Shown here: positions 9,223-18,262 of the stretch, piece after piece
How the letters are laid out: each line of letters opens with the position of its first letter
Position numbering within the stretch: position 1 is the stretch's first letter
Source of the DNA: an uncultured Prochlorococcus sp.
Lineage (GTDB): Bacteria; Cyanobacteriota; Cyanobacteriia; PCC-6307; Cyanobiaceae
Direction of reading: 5' to 3'
Length of the DNA: 64,000 nt
NCBI GenBank assembly: GCA_902521995.1
Contig: CABYTO010000001.1
Location: 62,001 to 126,000, forward strand
The notes under the pieces: model-generated
Told to the model about the DNA's origin: nothing
Database searches by the model: none
The model's input: only the letters and a program-made list of their open reading frames with translations
Made by a program: the position numbers and the translations under genes

Positions 9223-11025
9223 ATGCGCGTTACCACCTCATTTCCTCTGGGGACACTTCGTGACACACCTTCTGAAGCTGAGATTATTTCACATCAATTA
9301 CTCTTAAAAGCTGGGTATATTCGCAGAGTTAACAGCGGTATTTATGCATACATGCCACTAATGCTTAGAGTTATTGAAAAAATATCCGCAATAATAGAGA
9401 AAGAACTTAATAGTATTGGTTGTACAAAATTACTATTACCCCAACTTCATCCTGCAGATTTATGGAAAAAAAGTGAAAGGTGGGAAGGATACACCGCAGG
9501 TGAAGGGATAATGTTTAATCTCAAAGATAGACAAGGTAAAGAATTTGGTTTAGCACCTACTCACGAAGAGGTGATCACGAGTATTGCATCAGAGACCATC
9601 AACTCCTATAAGCAATTACCTCAATGTTTTTACCAAATTCAAACAAAATTTAGAGATGAAATGAGGCCAAGGTTTGGATTGATGAGAAGTAGAGAATTCA
9701 TAATGAAAGATGGTTATTCTTTTCATTCTTCAGAAAACGATCTAGCTTCTTTCTATGAAAAAGTGGGCAATGCTTATGAAAATATTTTTAAATCTTGTGG
9801 ACTGCAGACAGTAGGGGTTGAAGCTGATAGTGGAGCAATTGGCGGTGCTTCATCTAAAGAATTTATGGTCACTGCTGATGCAGGGGAAGATTCCATTTTG
9901 TTCACTCAAAGCGGTTCTTATGCTGCCAATATCGAAAAAGCTGTTTCTCTACCCTCTCAACCTATTCCACTTAAAGATAATATTGCAGAGTGGTTGGAAA
10001 CGCCTCATCAAAAAACAATCCTAGAAGTTTGTGAAAATAACAATTTAGACCCAAGTCAGATTATTAAGGTAGTAATATTCCTTGCACAGTTCGAAGGTGA
10101 ATTTAATGTCCCAATTCTTGCATGCATAAGAGGCGATCAACATATTAATGAAGTAAAGCTTTTTAACTTAATCAATAAACTTCATCACTTCAATCTCCTT
10201 AATCTTAAAAAGATTGAAGACAAAAATACTATCGAAAAAAATCTAGTTGATTTACCCTTAGGTTTTATCGGACCAGATCTAGATAATAAAACTATTAAAG
10301 CTAGTTCTAATTGGGAAAAAAAATGGACAAGAATTATTGACCATTCTGCAAGTGACCTTTCAAAGTTCATAAGTGGTGGGAATAAAGTTAATTTCCATAA
10401 AGTTTTTCAAGAATTTTCTTTTGATTCGAAAGACTATCTAATTAGGGATATCAGGAATGCTAAAAAAGGAGATAAAGTAAGTATTTATGATGATGAAGAA
10501 CTTAAAGAAAAAAAAGGTATCGAGATTGGACATATTTTCCAACTAGGTCAGAAATATAGTGAAAAATTAAATGCAAAGTTCTCTGATAAGGATGGTCAGC
10601 TAAAAAATTTATGGATGGGCTGTTACGGCATAGGAGTGACAAGAATAGCTCAAGCTGCTATCGAACAGAATCATGATCAAAAAGGCATTTGTTGGCCTAT
10701 CCAAATTTCTCCTTTTGAAGTTATTATTATCCCAACAAACATAAAAGATCCTATTCAAAGTGATCTTACTGAGCATATCTATAACAACTTTTTAATTAAT
10801 AAAATTGATGTCCTTCTTGATGATAGAAACGATAGAGCTGGAGTGAAATTTAAAGATGCGGAATTAATTGGTATTCCTTTTCAGATAATTATTGGCAGAG
10901 ATTCTATTAATAAAGAAGTAGAACTTTTATGCAGAACAAATAATACTAAGTTTAAAATTAGTACTGAAAAATTGTTAGAAACATTTATTTCCGAATCTGA
11001 AATAATGTACAATAAAAAGTCTTGA
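9223..11025 (+). CDS. proS: Prolyl-tRNA synthetase
   Basis: Class II aminoacyl-tRNA synthetase charging tRNA-Pro. The 600-residue length and an insertion between motifs 2 and 3 (about residues 225-380) match the bacterial type with an editing domain. Motif 2 (FRDEMRPRFGLMRSREFIMK, about 143-162) and motif 3 (GCYGIGVTRIAQA, about 466-478) are intact, and an anticodon-binding domain follows (about 490-600). The ATG start gives the standard N-terminus. It is the first gene of a same-strand run with psb27, purA and a PfkB kinase. Confidence 0.97.
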   Translation: MRVTTSFPLGTLRDTPSEAEIISHQLLLKAGYIRRVNSGIYAYMPLMLRVIEKISAIIEKELNSIGCTKLLLPQLHPADLWKKSERWEGYTAGEGIMFNLKDRQGKEFGLAPTHEEVITSIASETINSYKQLPQCFYQIQTKFRDEMRPRFGLMRSREFIMKDGYSFHSSENDLASFYEKVGNAYENIFKSCGLQTVGVEADSGAIGGASSKEFMVTADAGEDSILFTQSGSYAANIEKAVSLPSQPIPLKDNIAEWLETPHQKTILEVCENNNLDPSQIIKVVIFLAQFEGEFNVPILACIRGDQHINEVKLFNLINKLHHFNLLNLKKIEDKNTIEKNLVDLPLGFIGPDLDNKTIKASSNWEKKWTRIIDHSASDLSKFISGGNKVNFHKVFQEFSFDSKDYLIRDIRNAKKGDKVSIYDDEELKEKKGIEIGHIFQLGQKYSEKLNAKFSDKDGQLKNLWMGCYGIGVTRIAQAAIEQNHDQKGICWPIQISPFEVIIIPTNIKDPIQSDLTEHIYNNFLINKIDVLLDDRNDRAGVKFKDAELIGIPFQIIIGRDSINKEVELLCRTNNTKFKISTEKLLETFISESEIMYNKKS

Positions 11026-11051
11026 GGCTTATTTTTTTTGGGAGCTAAGTT

Positions 11052-11489
11052 ATGTTACTGAAATGGACATCAAAATTATTTTTTAAGAATCTTACCAAAG
11101 CTATATCTTTTGCAATATCCTTAATTGTTGTTTTAACACTATTTAGTTCCCCTTCCATAGCTGCAAAAACCGCTATGACAGGTGACTATACAAAGGATAC
11201 AATTTCAGTTGTTAAAACATTACAAACAGCTGTTGATACTCCAAAAGATTCTCCAAATAAAGATGAAGTAAGAAGTGAAGCTCTTACACTCATAACTGAC
11301 TATATTTCCAGATATAGAAATAGAGGGATGGTGAATAAAACGCAATCATTTACCACAATGCAAACAGCATTAAATGCTATGGCAGGTCATTACAAAAACT
11401 TTGCAAGTAGACCTTTACCAGATAAACTTAAAGAGCGTTTAACCAAAGAATTTTCTCTTGCTGAAAAAATGGTTCTAAGAGAAAGTTGA
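11052..11489 (+). CDS. psb27: Photosystem II assembly and repair protein Psb27
   Basis: Lumenal four-helix protein that binds CP43 in photosystem II assembly and repair intermediates. The mature region has the family pattern, including DYTKDTISVVKTLQ and a conserved SRYRNRGMV segment (about residues 90-98). The N-terminus is a signal peptide (about 1-37) ending in a likely AxA site (SIAAK). There is no cysteine at the cleavage site, whereas Psb27 of freshwater cyanobacteria such as Synechocystis is a lipoprotein. The ATG has a GGGAG ribosome site 7 bp upstream. It is 26 bp downstream of proS. Confidence 0.92.
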   Translation: MLLKWTSKLFFKNLTKAISFAISLIVVLTLFSSPSIAAKTAMTGDYTKDTISVVKTLQTAVDTPKDSPNKDEVRSEALTLITDYISRYRNRGMVNKTQSFTTMQTALNAMAGHYKNFASRPLPDKLKERLTKEFSLAEKMVLRES

Positions 11490-11516
11490 TACAATTCATT
11501 TACTTTTTAAAAGTAA

Positions 11517-12881
<1,365 letters not shown>

Positions 12882-12896
12882 TTTAGTTCCAAATTA

Positions 12897-13898
12897 ATGA
12901 AGGAATCCTTTAGACATTTTGAACATAAAAAAGTTGATCTCATTGGTTTGGGCAACGCAATAGTAGATATTATTGTAAATATTGAAGATGAGTTTCTTGA
13001 GATAAATAATCTGGATAAAGGATCAATGAATCTAATTAATTCTGATGAATCTCAGAGATTGTTAGAAAATTGCAAAGTGATCAAACAAATTTCAGGTGGG
13101 TCCTCAGCAAATACCGTTGTTTCTTTAGCCGAATTAGGCAATCATGTGCAGTTTATAGGAAGAGTGAAAAATGATCAATTTGGGAATTTCTTTTCTGACG
13201 ATATAAAAAAAAGTAAAACTATATTTAATACTCCACCTACTATTACAGGTGCTCCAACAGCTCATTCAATCATTTTGGTTACACCTGATGCACAAAGAAC
13301 TATGTGCACTTACCTAGGAGCATCTGTAGAGTTTGAACCAAAAGACATAGACTTTACTGTAATTAAGGAAAGTAAATACTTATATTTAGAAGGATATTTA
13401 TGGGACAGCGAATTAGCTAAAAAAGCTTTTATTAAAGCCGCCCAAATTGCAAAACAATCTAATACAAAAATAATCCTTTCTTTGTCTGATTCATTTTGTG
13501 TAGAAAGACATCGTGAGAGTTTCTTGGAATTAATTTATGAATATGTAGATATTGTTTTTTGTAATGAATCCGAGGTGTTAAGTCTATTTAAAAATGATAA
13601 ATTAGAAAGCTGCCAAGAAGACCTATCTTCCTTATGTGAATTAGTCATAGTAACTCTTGGAAGCAATGGTTCTCTGATCGTTAACAAAAATAATGTTGAA
13701 ATAATTGAGTCAATAACGAAAGGCAAGATTATTGATAGTACAGGAGCGGGAGATATCTATGCGGGAGGATTTATCCATGGATTAATAAACAATTGTTCCC
13801 TCAAAAAATGCGGAGAGATAGCTTCAATTTGTGCGGGGCAAATAATTACGCAATTAGGATCTAGATCGGATATTGATCTTAAAAAGTTAATAAAATAG
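12897..13898 (+). CDS. PfkB-family carbohydrate/adenosine kinase
   Basis: Ribokinase-fold kinase of 333 residues. The N-terminal GLGNAIVDI, the GGSSANTVVSLAELG substrate/lid region (about residues 67-81) and the C-terminal IDSTGAGDIYAGGF (about 279-292, with the catalytic Asp in GAGD) define the family. The overall pattern is closest to the adenosine-kinase-like branch, and the position after purA would fit purine salvage. A sugar substrate cannot be excluded. It converges with cutA, with only 5 bp between stops. Confidence 0.85.
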   Translation: MKESFRHFEHKKVDLIGLGNAIVDIIVNIEDEFLEINNLDKGSMNLINSDESQRLLENCKVIKQISGGSSANTVVSLAELGNHVQFIGRVKNDQFGNFFSDDIKKSKTIFNTPPTITGAPTAHSIILVTPDAQRTMCTYLGASVEFEPKDIDFTVIKESKYLYLEGYLWDSELAKKAFIKAAQIAKQSNTKIILSLSDSFCVERHRESFLELIYEYVDIVFCNESEVLSLFKNDKLESCQEDLSSLCELVIVTLGSNGSLIVNKNNVEIIESITKGKIIDSTGAGDIYAGGFIHGLINNCSLKKCGEIASICAGQIITQLGSRSDIDLKKLIK

Positions 13899-13903
13899 AT
13901 TAA

Positions 13904-14209
13904 TCAAATATTCTTATTCAACCAATCATAATATTTCATCTCAGCATGGTATTTTTTGTAAATAATCTGAGGGACATCATATGTGGAATTTTTATTTACG
14001 AAATCAATTAAACAATCTTTAAATTCTAGTTTACTTTTTATTGTGATTTCAAACTCTTTAGTTTCTTCAATATCATCATCCCACTTATAAATTGAAAAAA
14101 TTTGCTTTATCGAAACACAAGCTGCAAGTTTATTTTGTATTAGTAATTTAGCCATTCGAAAAGCATTTGCGTTACTTGATTCAGTTGTGATCAAAATTAA
14201 TACTTCCAT
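13904..14209 (-). CDS. cutA: CutA1 divalent-ion tolerance protein
   Basis: A 101-residue protein of the CutA family, small trimeric PII-like proteins that bind copper and other divalent metals. The family pattern includes ILITTESSNANAFRMAKLLI, the LAACVSIKQIFSIYKW segment (Cys-Val and Tyr-x-Trp) and the C-terminal YHAEMKYYDWL. The physiological role in cyanobacteria is unclear. It lies 13 bp downstream of cobK on the same strand. Confidence 0.92.
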   Translation of the reverse strand: MEVLILITTESSNANAFRMAKLLIQNKLAACVSIKQIFSIYKWDDDIEETKEFEITIKSKLEFKDCLIDFVNKNSTYDVPQIIYKKYHAEMKYYDWLNKNI

Positions 14210-14222
14210 AATGAATTAGGCA

Positions 14223-15020
14223 TCAATATTTTTTAATTATGTGATTTATCAAATTGTGATATTGATCAAAAGAGTAAGAATAATCATTTTTAACTTTCGG
14301 CCTTTTAACCAAAAATAATTTCATCTTACTTCCAGAAACTATACTCTCCCAGTTTTTCTGAGAATAACTTCCAGATTCTCTGCATAGAACATAATCTATC
14401 TCCCAAAAATCACAAAGTTTTTTTTCTAAAATGCTTTTATTATTTTTACTCGGTTCAAGTATCGCTATGTTTGAATTTTTAATACATGATCCAAAAGCTT
14501 TAGTTATGCTTTCATAAGTTGGAAGTACCCTTGTAAATACATTTGCCTTAAAATTTATATAATAATTAGCAGTATCATTAAGGAATCTTGATCCTATTGC
14601 AAGAAGAATATTTTTATTCTCAATATCAACATTATTTATATCCTTTAAATGATCAATATAAAAAAAATTATTAGTGTTACTTATTAGAGATTTCCTCTCA
14701 AATAGTAAAAGAGGTGTATTAATCTCTTTACATGCATTATTAAGATTTTTAGAAATTATTACGGCAAACGGATGAGTAGCATCGACAACGCATGTGATTT
14801 TATTTTTATTTATGAAATTAATTATTTGATTTTTATTATTTAATTTCCCCGTAATGATATGTAACTTTGGATTATCAATATAAGCTTGCCCTGCTTTATA
14901 AGTTAAAACACTTGCAAAGACTGAATAATTAAGTCTAAGAAGCCTATTGGCTATTACAGGTCCATCCGAAGTTCCTGATAGGATCCAAACATTTTTATAG
15001 CAATTTCCTTGATTCTGCAT
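14223..15020 (-). CDS. cobK: Precorrin-6A reductase
   Basis: NAD(P)H-dependent reductase of the corrin ring pathway (CobK/CbiJ family). The N-terminal GTSDGPVIANRLL (about residues 16-28) is the nucleotide-binding start, VVDATHPFA (about 95-103) is the family signature, and the C-terminal half has the second Rossmann-like lobe (CRESGSYSQKNW). 265 residues is typical. The pathway makes pseudocobalamin in picocyanobacteria. Another pathway gene, cobM, is at 52159. It is divergent from ssb with only 28 bp between starts. Confidence 0.92.
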   Translation of the reverse strand: MQNQGNCYKNVWILSGTSDGPVIANRLLRLNYSVFASVLTYKAGQAYIDNPKLHIITGKLNNKNQIINFINKNKITCVVDATHPFAVIISKNLNNACKEINTPLLLFERKSLISNTNNFFYIDHLKDINNVDIENKNILLAIGSRFLNDTANYYINFKANVFTRVLPTYESITKAFGSCIKNSNIAILEPSKNNKSILEKKLCDFWEIDYVLCRESGSYSQKNWESIVSGSKMKLFLVKRPKVKNDYSYSFDQYHNLINHIIKKY

Positions 15021-15048
15021 CAGTATGTCTTTAATTAAATAGTAAGTA

Positions 15049-15474
15049 ATGAATCATTGTTTAATTCAAGCGGTCATTAATAGCGCTCCCCAAATGAGGT
15101 ATACCAAAGAAAACCAAACTCCAATTGCAGAAATGATTGTTAATTTTAAAGGATTACGTAGTGAAGATCCAACCAGAGATCTCAAGATCATAGGATGGGG
15201 AAATATTGCCCAAGAAATGGTAGATGAACTAAATGAGGGGCAAAATATTGTTATTGAGGGACGTCTAAAGATGAATTCTGTCACTAGAAAAGACGGAACG
15301 AAAGAAAAGCAACCAGAACTAACAGCTTCAAAAATTCATCAAATATCGCCAGTTGATGTTATTAAGTCTGATCAAAAAGAAAATAATGAGTCATTTCAAA
15401 ATAAAGAAACCCCCAAAAAATCTAGTTGGGATAGTTCACCTTTAGTACCTGAAGTTGACGAAATACCTTTTTAA
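15049..15474 (+). CDS. ssb: Single-stranded DNA-binding protein, cyanobacterial short type
   Basis: An OB-fold protein (about residues 1-100) with the SSB features PIAEMIVNFKG, IIGWGNIAQEM and NIVIEGRLKMNSVTRKDG. A polar linker leads to an acidic tail ending in DEIPF, matching the C-terminal tip that contacts replication and repair enzymes. The N-terminus (MNHCLIQAVINSAPQMRYT) is the form seen in cyanobacterial SSB-like proteins. I cannot tell whether this is the only SSB in the genome. The ATG start is at the divergent cobK boundary. Confidence 0.85.
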   Translation: MNHCLIQAVINSAPQMRYTKENQTPIAEMIVNFKGLRSEDPTRDLKIIGWGNIAQEMVDELNEGQNIVIEGRLKMNSVTRKDGTKEKQPELTASKIHQISPVDVIKSDQKENNESFQNKETPKKSSWDSSPLVPEVDEIPF

Positions 15475-15475
15475 A

Positions 15476-15688
15476 TCAAATATCAACATTATTTTCTTGA
15501 ACACTTATAATTAATTTGCTTATTTTTCTTTCAAGCGCGGCAAGTTCGCTTCTGATTTCTGGCCATTTACCCTTATCAAGATTTTCTAGTAGCCATGCTC
15601 TATCTTGATCAAGTTTAAAAATTAAATCACCTTGATTTGCAGTATTAGGATCTTGCATAATAGTTGTTAGCCCATTTAGAAAACTCAT
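15476..15688 (-). CDS. Small conserved protein, unknown function
   Basis: A 70-residue soluble protein, not recognised. It is predicted to be mostly helical, with a segment rich in Leu, Glu and Lys (about residues 30-62, containing WPEIRSELAALERKIS) that could pair with a partner. There is no membrane segment or metal motif. It is tightly placed: one base separates its stop from the ssb stop, and it diverges from the DUF2854 gene with 14 bp between start codons, leaving almost no room for separate promoters. Confidence 0.6.
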   Translation of the reverse strand: MSFLNGLTTIMQDPNTANQGDLIFKLDQDRAWLLENLDKGKWPEIRSELAALERKISKLIISVQENNVDI

Positions 15689-15702
15689 TCTACTAAATCA
15701 AA

Positions 15703-16233
15703 ATGAAGAAATACTTATCGCCTGGAAACTTAATCGTAACCGCTGGGGGTATATTAGCTTTTGTTGGAATGACTGCTTATTTTACAGACTCAGTAAATTT
15801 AAGTGTACCTACTTTTTTTTATGGAGTACCCATTTTCCTAATTGGCTTAGGCTTAAAGACTTCCGAAATACCTCCTGTAGAGTTATTTGACAAGACAAAT
15901 TTTGCGACAAATAAATTTAATAGACCGAAAGAACTTACAGCACTAGTTAAAGATGTTACAAGATGGAGGTATGGGATAAAAGCTCATCTTGAATCGTCAT
16001 TAGAATCTTTAAATTTGTGGGACGAGGATAACCCTCCTCAATTAAAAGAAATAGAAGAAATTACAAAGGAAGAAAAAAATGGTCTGAGAATGCGTTTCGA
16101 ATTAAACGCTGTCCCTCTAGAAAAATGGATTGAAAAACAAGAAAGATTAAATAGGTTTTTCGTCAAAGGTCTTGAATCAGAATTTATTATCGACGATAAT
16201 AAAAAAGAATTTGATTTTATTCTCTTTTATTGA
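15703..16233 (+). CDS. DUF2854 membrane protein
   Basis: A 176-residue member of DUF2854, a family found in cyanobacteria and plants. Two hydrophobic segments form a hairpin (about residues 9-27 and 36-52). A conserved EIPPVELFD region and a cytoplasmic C-terminal domain follow, with many charged residues and a conserved RWRYGIKAHLESSLE stretch. The function is not established. The next gene downstream is argB, 64 bp away. Confidence 0.82.
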   Translation: MKKYLSPGNLIVTAGGILAFVGMTAYFTDSVNLSVPTFFYGVPIFLIGLGLKTSEIPPVELFDKTNFATNKFNRPKELTALVKDVTRWRYGIKAHLESSLESLNLWDEDNPPQLKEIEEITKEEKNGLRMRFELNAVPLEKWIEKQERLNRFFVKGLESEFIIDDNKKEFDFILFY

Positions 16234-16297
16234 ATATAGGGATATATTTGTAAAAACCTAATTTCTCAATTTAATCAATTTTTAATGAATTTTAATA

Positions 16298-17149
16298 ATG
16301 AATGATTCTCAAAGAGTATCAATATTAAGCGAAGCACTTCCATATATACAAAGTTTCTCAGGTAGAAAAATTGTTATCAAGTATGGTGGTTCTGTAATGG
16401 AGAATGATAATTTAAAAAATGCTTTTTTTAGGGACATTGCACTTTTATCAACCGTTGGGGTTTGTCCGATAGTAATTCATGGAGGTGGGCCAGAGATTAA
16501 TAATTGGTTAAAGAAATTAGAAATATCTCCTAAATTCGAAAATGGATTAAGAATTACTGATCAAAAAACAATGGAAATTGTCGAGATGGTTCTAATGGGT
16601 AGAGTTAACAAACAAATTGTAAAAGGGATTAATAAAACTGGATCCTTAGCTGTGGGAATATCAGGTCTTGATGGCAACTTAATTCAATCTAGAGAACTAG
16701 GAGATGGGAGCCATGGGTTAGTGGGAGAGGTTACAAAAATTAATCCTGAAATATTAGATCCTCTTATTTCTAAAGGATACATCCCAATTATTTCTAGCAT
16801 TGGATCAACCTTGGAGGGTATTTCCCATAACATTAATGCAGATTTTGTTGCTGGAGAAATTGCTGCTGCAATAAATGCAGAAAAACTTATTCTTCTTACA
16901 GATACTCAAGGGATTTTAAAAGAAAAAGATAACAAAAATAGTCTTGTTGAAAAAACTAATCTCAAAGAGGCAAGGGATTTTATTGATAAAAAAATTGTGA
17001 CTGAAGGTATGATTCCAAAGACAGAATGCTGTATAAGAGCTTTAGCCCAAGGAGTCAAAGCAGCTCACATAGTTGATGGAAGAATAGAACATTCATTACT
17101 TCTTGAGATTTTTACAAATTCCGGAATAGGTACAATGATAGTCGCCTAA
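16298..17149 (+). CDS. argB: N-acetylglutamate kinase
   Basis: Second enzyme of arginine synthesis, phosphorylating N-acetylglutamate. Motifs: KYGGSVM (about residues 27-33), [11 protein letters not shown] (about 57-67), the SGLDGNLI region, [25 protein letters not shown] (about 173-198) and [10 protein letters not shown] near the C-terminus. In cyanobacteria this enzyme is feedback-inhibited by arginine and relieved by PII protein. The N-terminal helix required for the arginine-sensitive hexamer is present. It is followed after 3 bp by the DUF3153 gene. Confidence 0.97.
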   Translation: MNDSQRVSILSEALPYIQSFSGRKIVIKYGGSVMENDNLKNAFFRDIALLSTVGVCPIVIHGGGPEINNWLKKLEISPKFENGLRITDQKTMEIVEMVLMGRVNKQIVKGINKTGSLAVGISGLDGNLIQSRELGDGSHGLVGEVTKINPEILDPLISKGYIPIISSIGSTLEGISHNINADFVAGEIAAAINAEKLILLTDTQGILKEKDNKNSLVEKTNLKEARDFIDKKIVTEGMIPKTECCIRALAQGVKAAHIVDGRIEHSLLLEIFTNSGIGTMIVA

Positions 17150-17152
17150 CCC

Positions 17153-18262
17153 ATGAAAACTTATGAGCAAGTTTTAGAAAAAGTAGAACTTGCTTTAGCT
17201 AAAGGTGAGTATCATTATTGCATTGAATTTCTTTTGCCCATAATCGAATCATTTCCTTTATCTAGCAAAGAGGGAGTAAATTTAAGAACAATCTTAATTA
17301 CTGCTCTATGTGGTATCAATAAAAGGGAGGAGGCTAAAAGGGTTTGTAAAGAACTTCTAAAATCTTACGATAATAAGACGAGAGAAAATGCAAAATATTT
17401 GATGGAAGTTATAGACTCTCCTGACATAAAAAAACCAGAAAATTGGAACGTACAGTTTGAAAGCGATCCATCACTCAATAAAAAATCTCTTAACTCACTG
17501 CGCAAAAAAAGAGAAGTTTTGAAGAAAAAAAAATTTATTAATGTAACTGAGACACCAACTGGTGAAACAAAACCCTTTCAGAAAGGCTTTTCACTGATCA
17601 TTTTTTTAATACTATTATTATTAATTCCACTTTTAAGTGGCTGCGTAAAAATTGAGGATACCCTTGATCTTAGTGAACTTGATTCAATAACTAATAATTT
17701 AGTGATAGAGAGTAAATACATAAAGAAATTTCCTTGGCAATTAAAATTTGAAGAGAAGATGAAAGATATTTTTCCTGAAGCAGAAATTGAACAAGACGAA
17801 TCAACCTTTTCTTTGAAACATAAAAATCTCAATTTAGAGGATACAAAGCAAGTCCTTAAAATCACCCAAAATACAGCTGGAGAGTTAGCGGGAGAATCAA
17901 CAAATTTAGAAATTTATACTACTCAAAAAAACTTCATTTTTTTTAAAAAATACTTTTATAGGTTAGATTTGGATCTAATTTCTATTAAAGGCATTGATAA
18001 TTTAGAACTCATTTTCAAAATTATTCACCCTAATAAAGCTATCCTTACCGATAAAAATAATTCAAATTTAGAAATCACAAAAAATCTAATAATTTGGGAT
18101 TTAAATCAAGGGCAGATAAATAGTCTTGAATTTTCTTTCTGGAGCCTCAACAAACTCTTTATTGGGATATCTATTATTTTAATAATTATAATATTGGCTT
18201 ATTTATTAAGATTCTATAGATTTAAATTAGGTTCAGATTTACCTCAACTTCCATCAAAGTAA
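17153..18262 (+). CDS. DUF3153 protein with extra N-terminal domain and internal lipobox
   Basis: 369 residues in three parts. Residues 1-120 are soluble and helical with a TPR-like look (AKGEYHYCIEFLLPIIESFP). Residues about 143-163 form a hydrophobic segment ending in LLSGC (Cys164), a lipobox-like sequence. The remainder is a beta-rich DUF3153-type domain closed by a C-terminal membrane segment (about 337-355). DUF3153 proteins normally begin near the lipobox, so the first 150 residues look like an added cytoplasmic domain. Function is unknown. The stop touches the priA stop (18262/18263). Confidence 0.7.
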   Translation: MKTYEQVLEKVELALAKGEYHYCIEFLLPIIESFPLSSKEGVNLRTILITALCGINKREEAKRVCKELLKSYDNKTRENAKYLMEVIDSPDIKKPENWNVQFESDPSLNKKSLNSLRKKREVLKKKKFINVTETPTGETKPFQKGFSLIIFLILLLLIPLLSGCVKIEDTLDLSELDSITNNLVIESKYIKKFPWQLKFEEKMKDIFPEAEIEQDESTFSLKHKNLNLEDTKQVLKITQNTAGELAGESTNLEIYTTQKNFIFFKKYFYRLDLDLISIKGIDNLELIFKIIHPNKAILTDKNNSNLEITKNLIIWDLNQGQINSLEFSFWSLNKLFIGISIILIIIILAYLLRFYRFKLGSDLPQLPSK

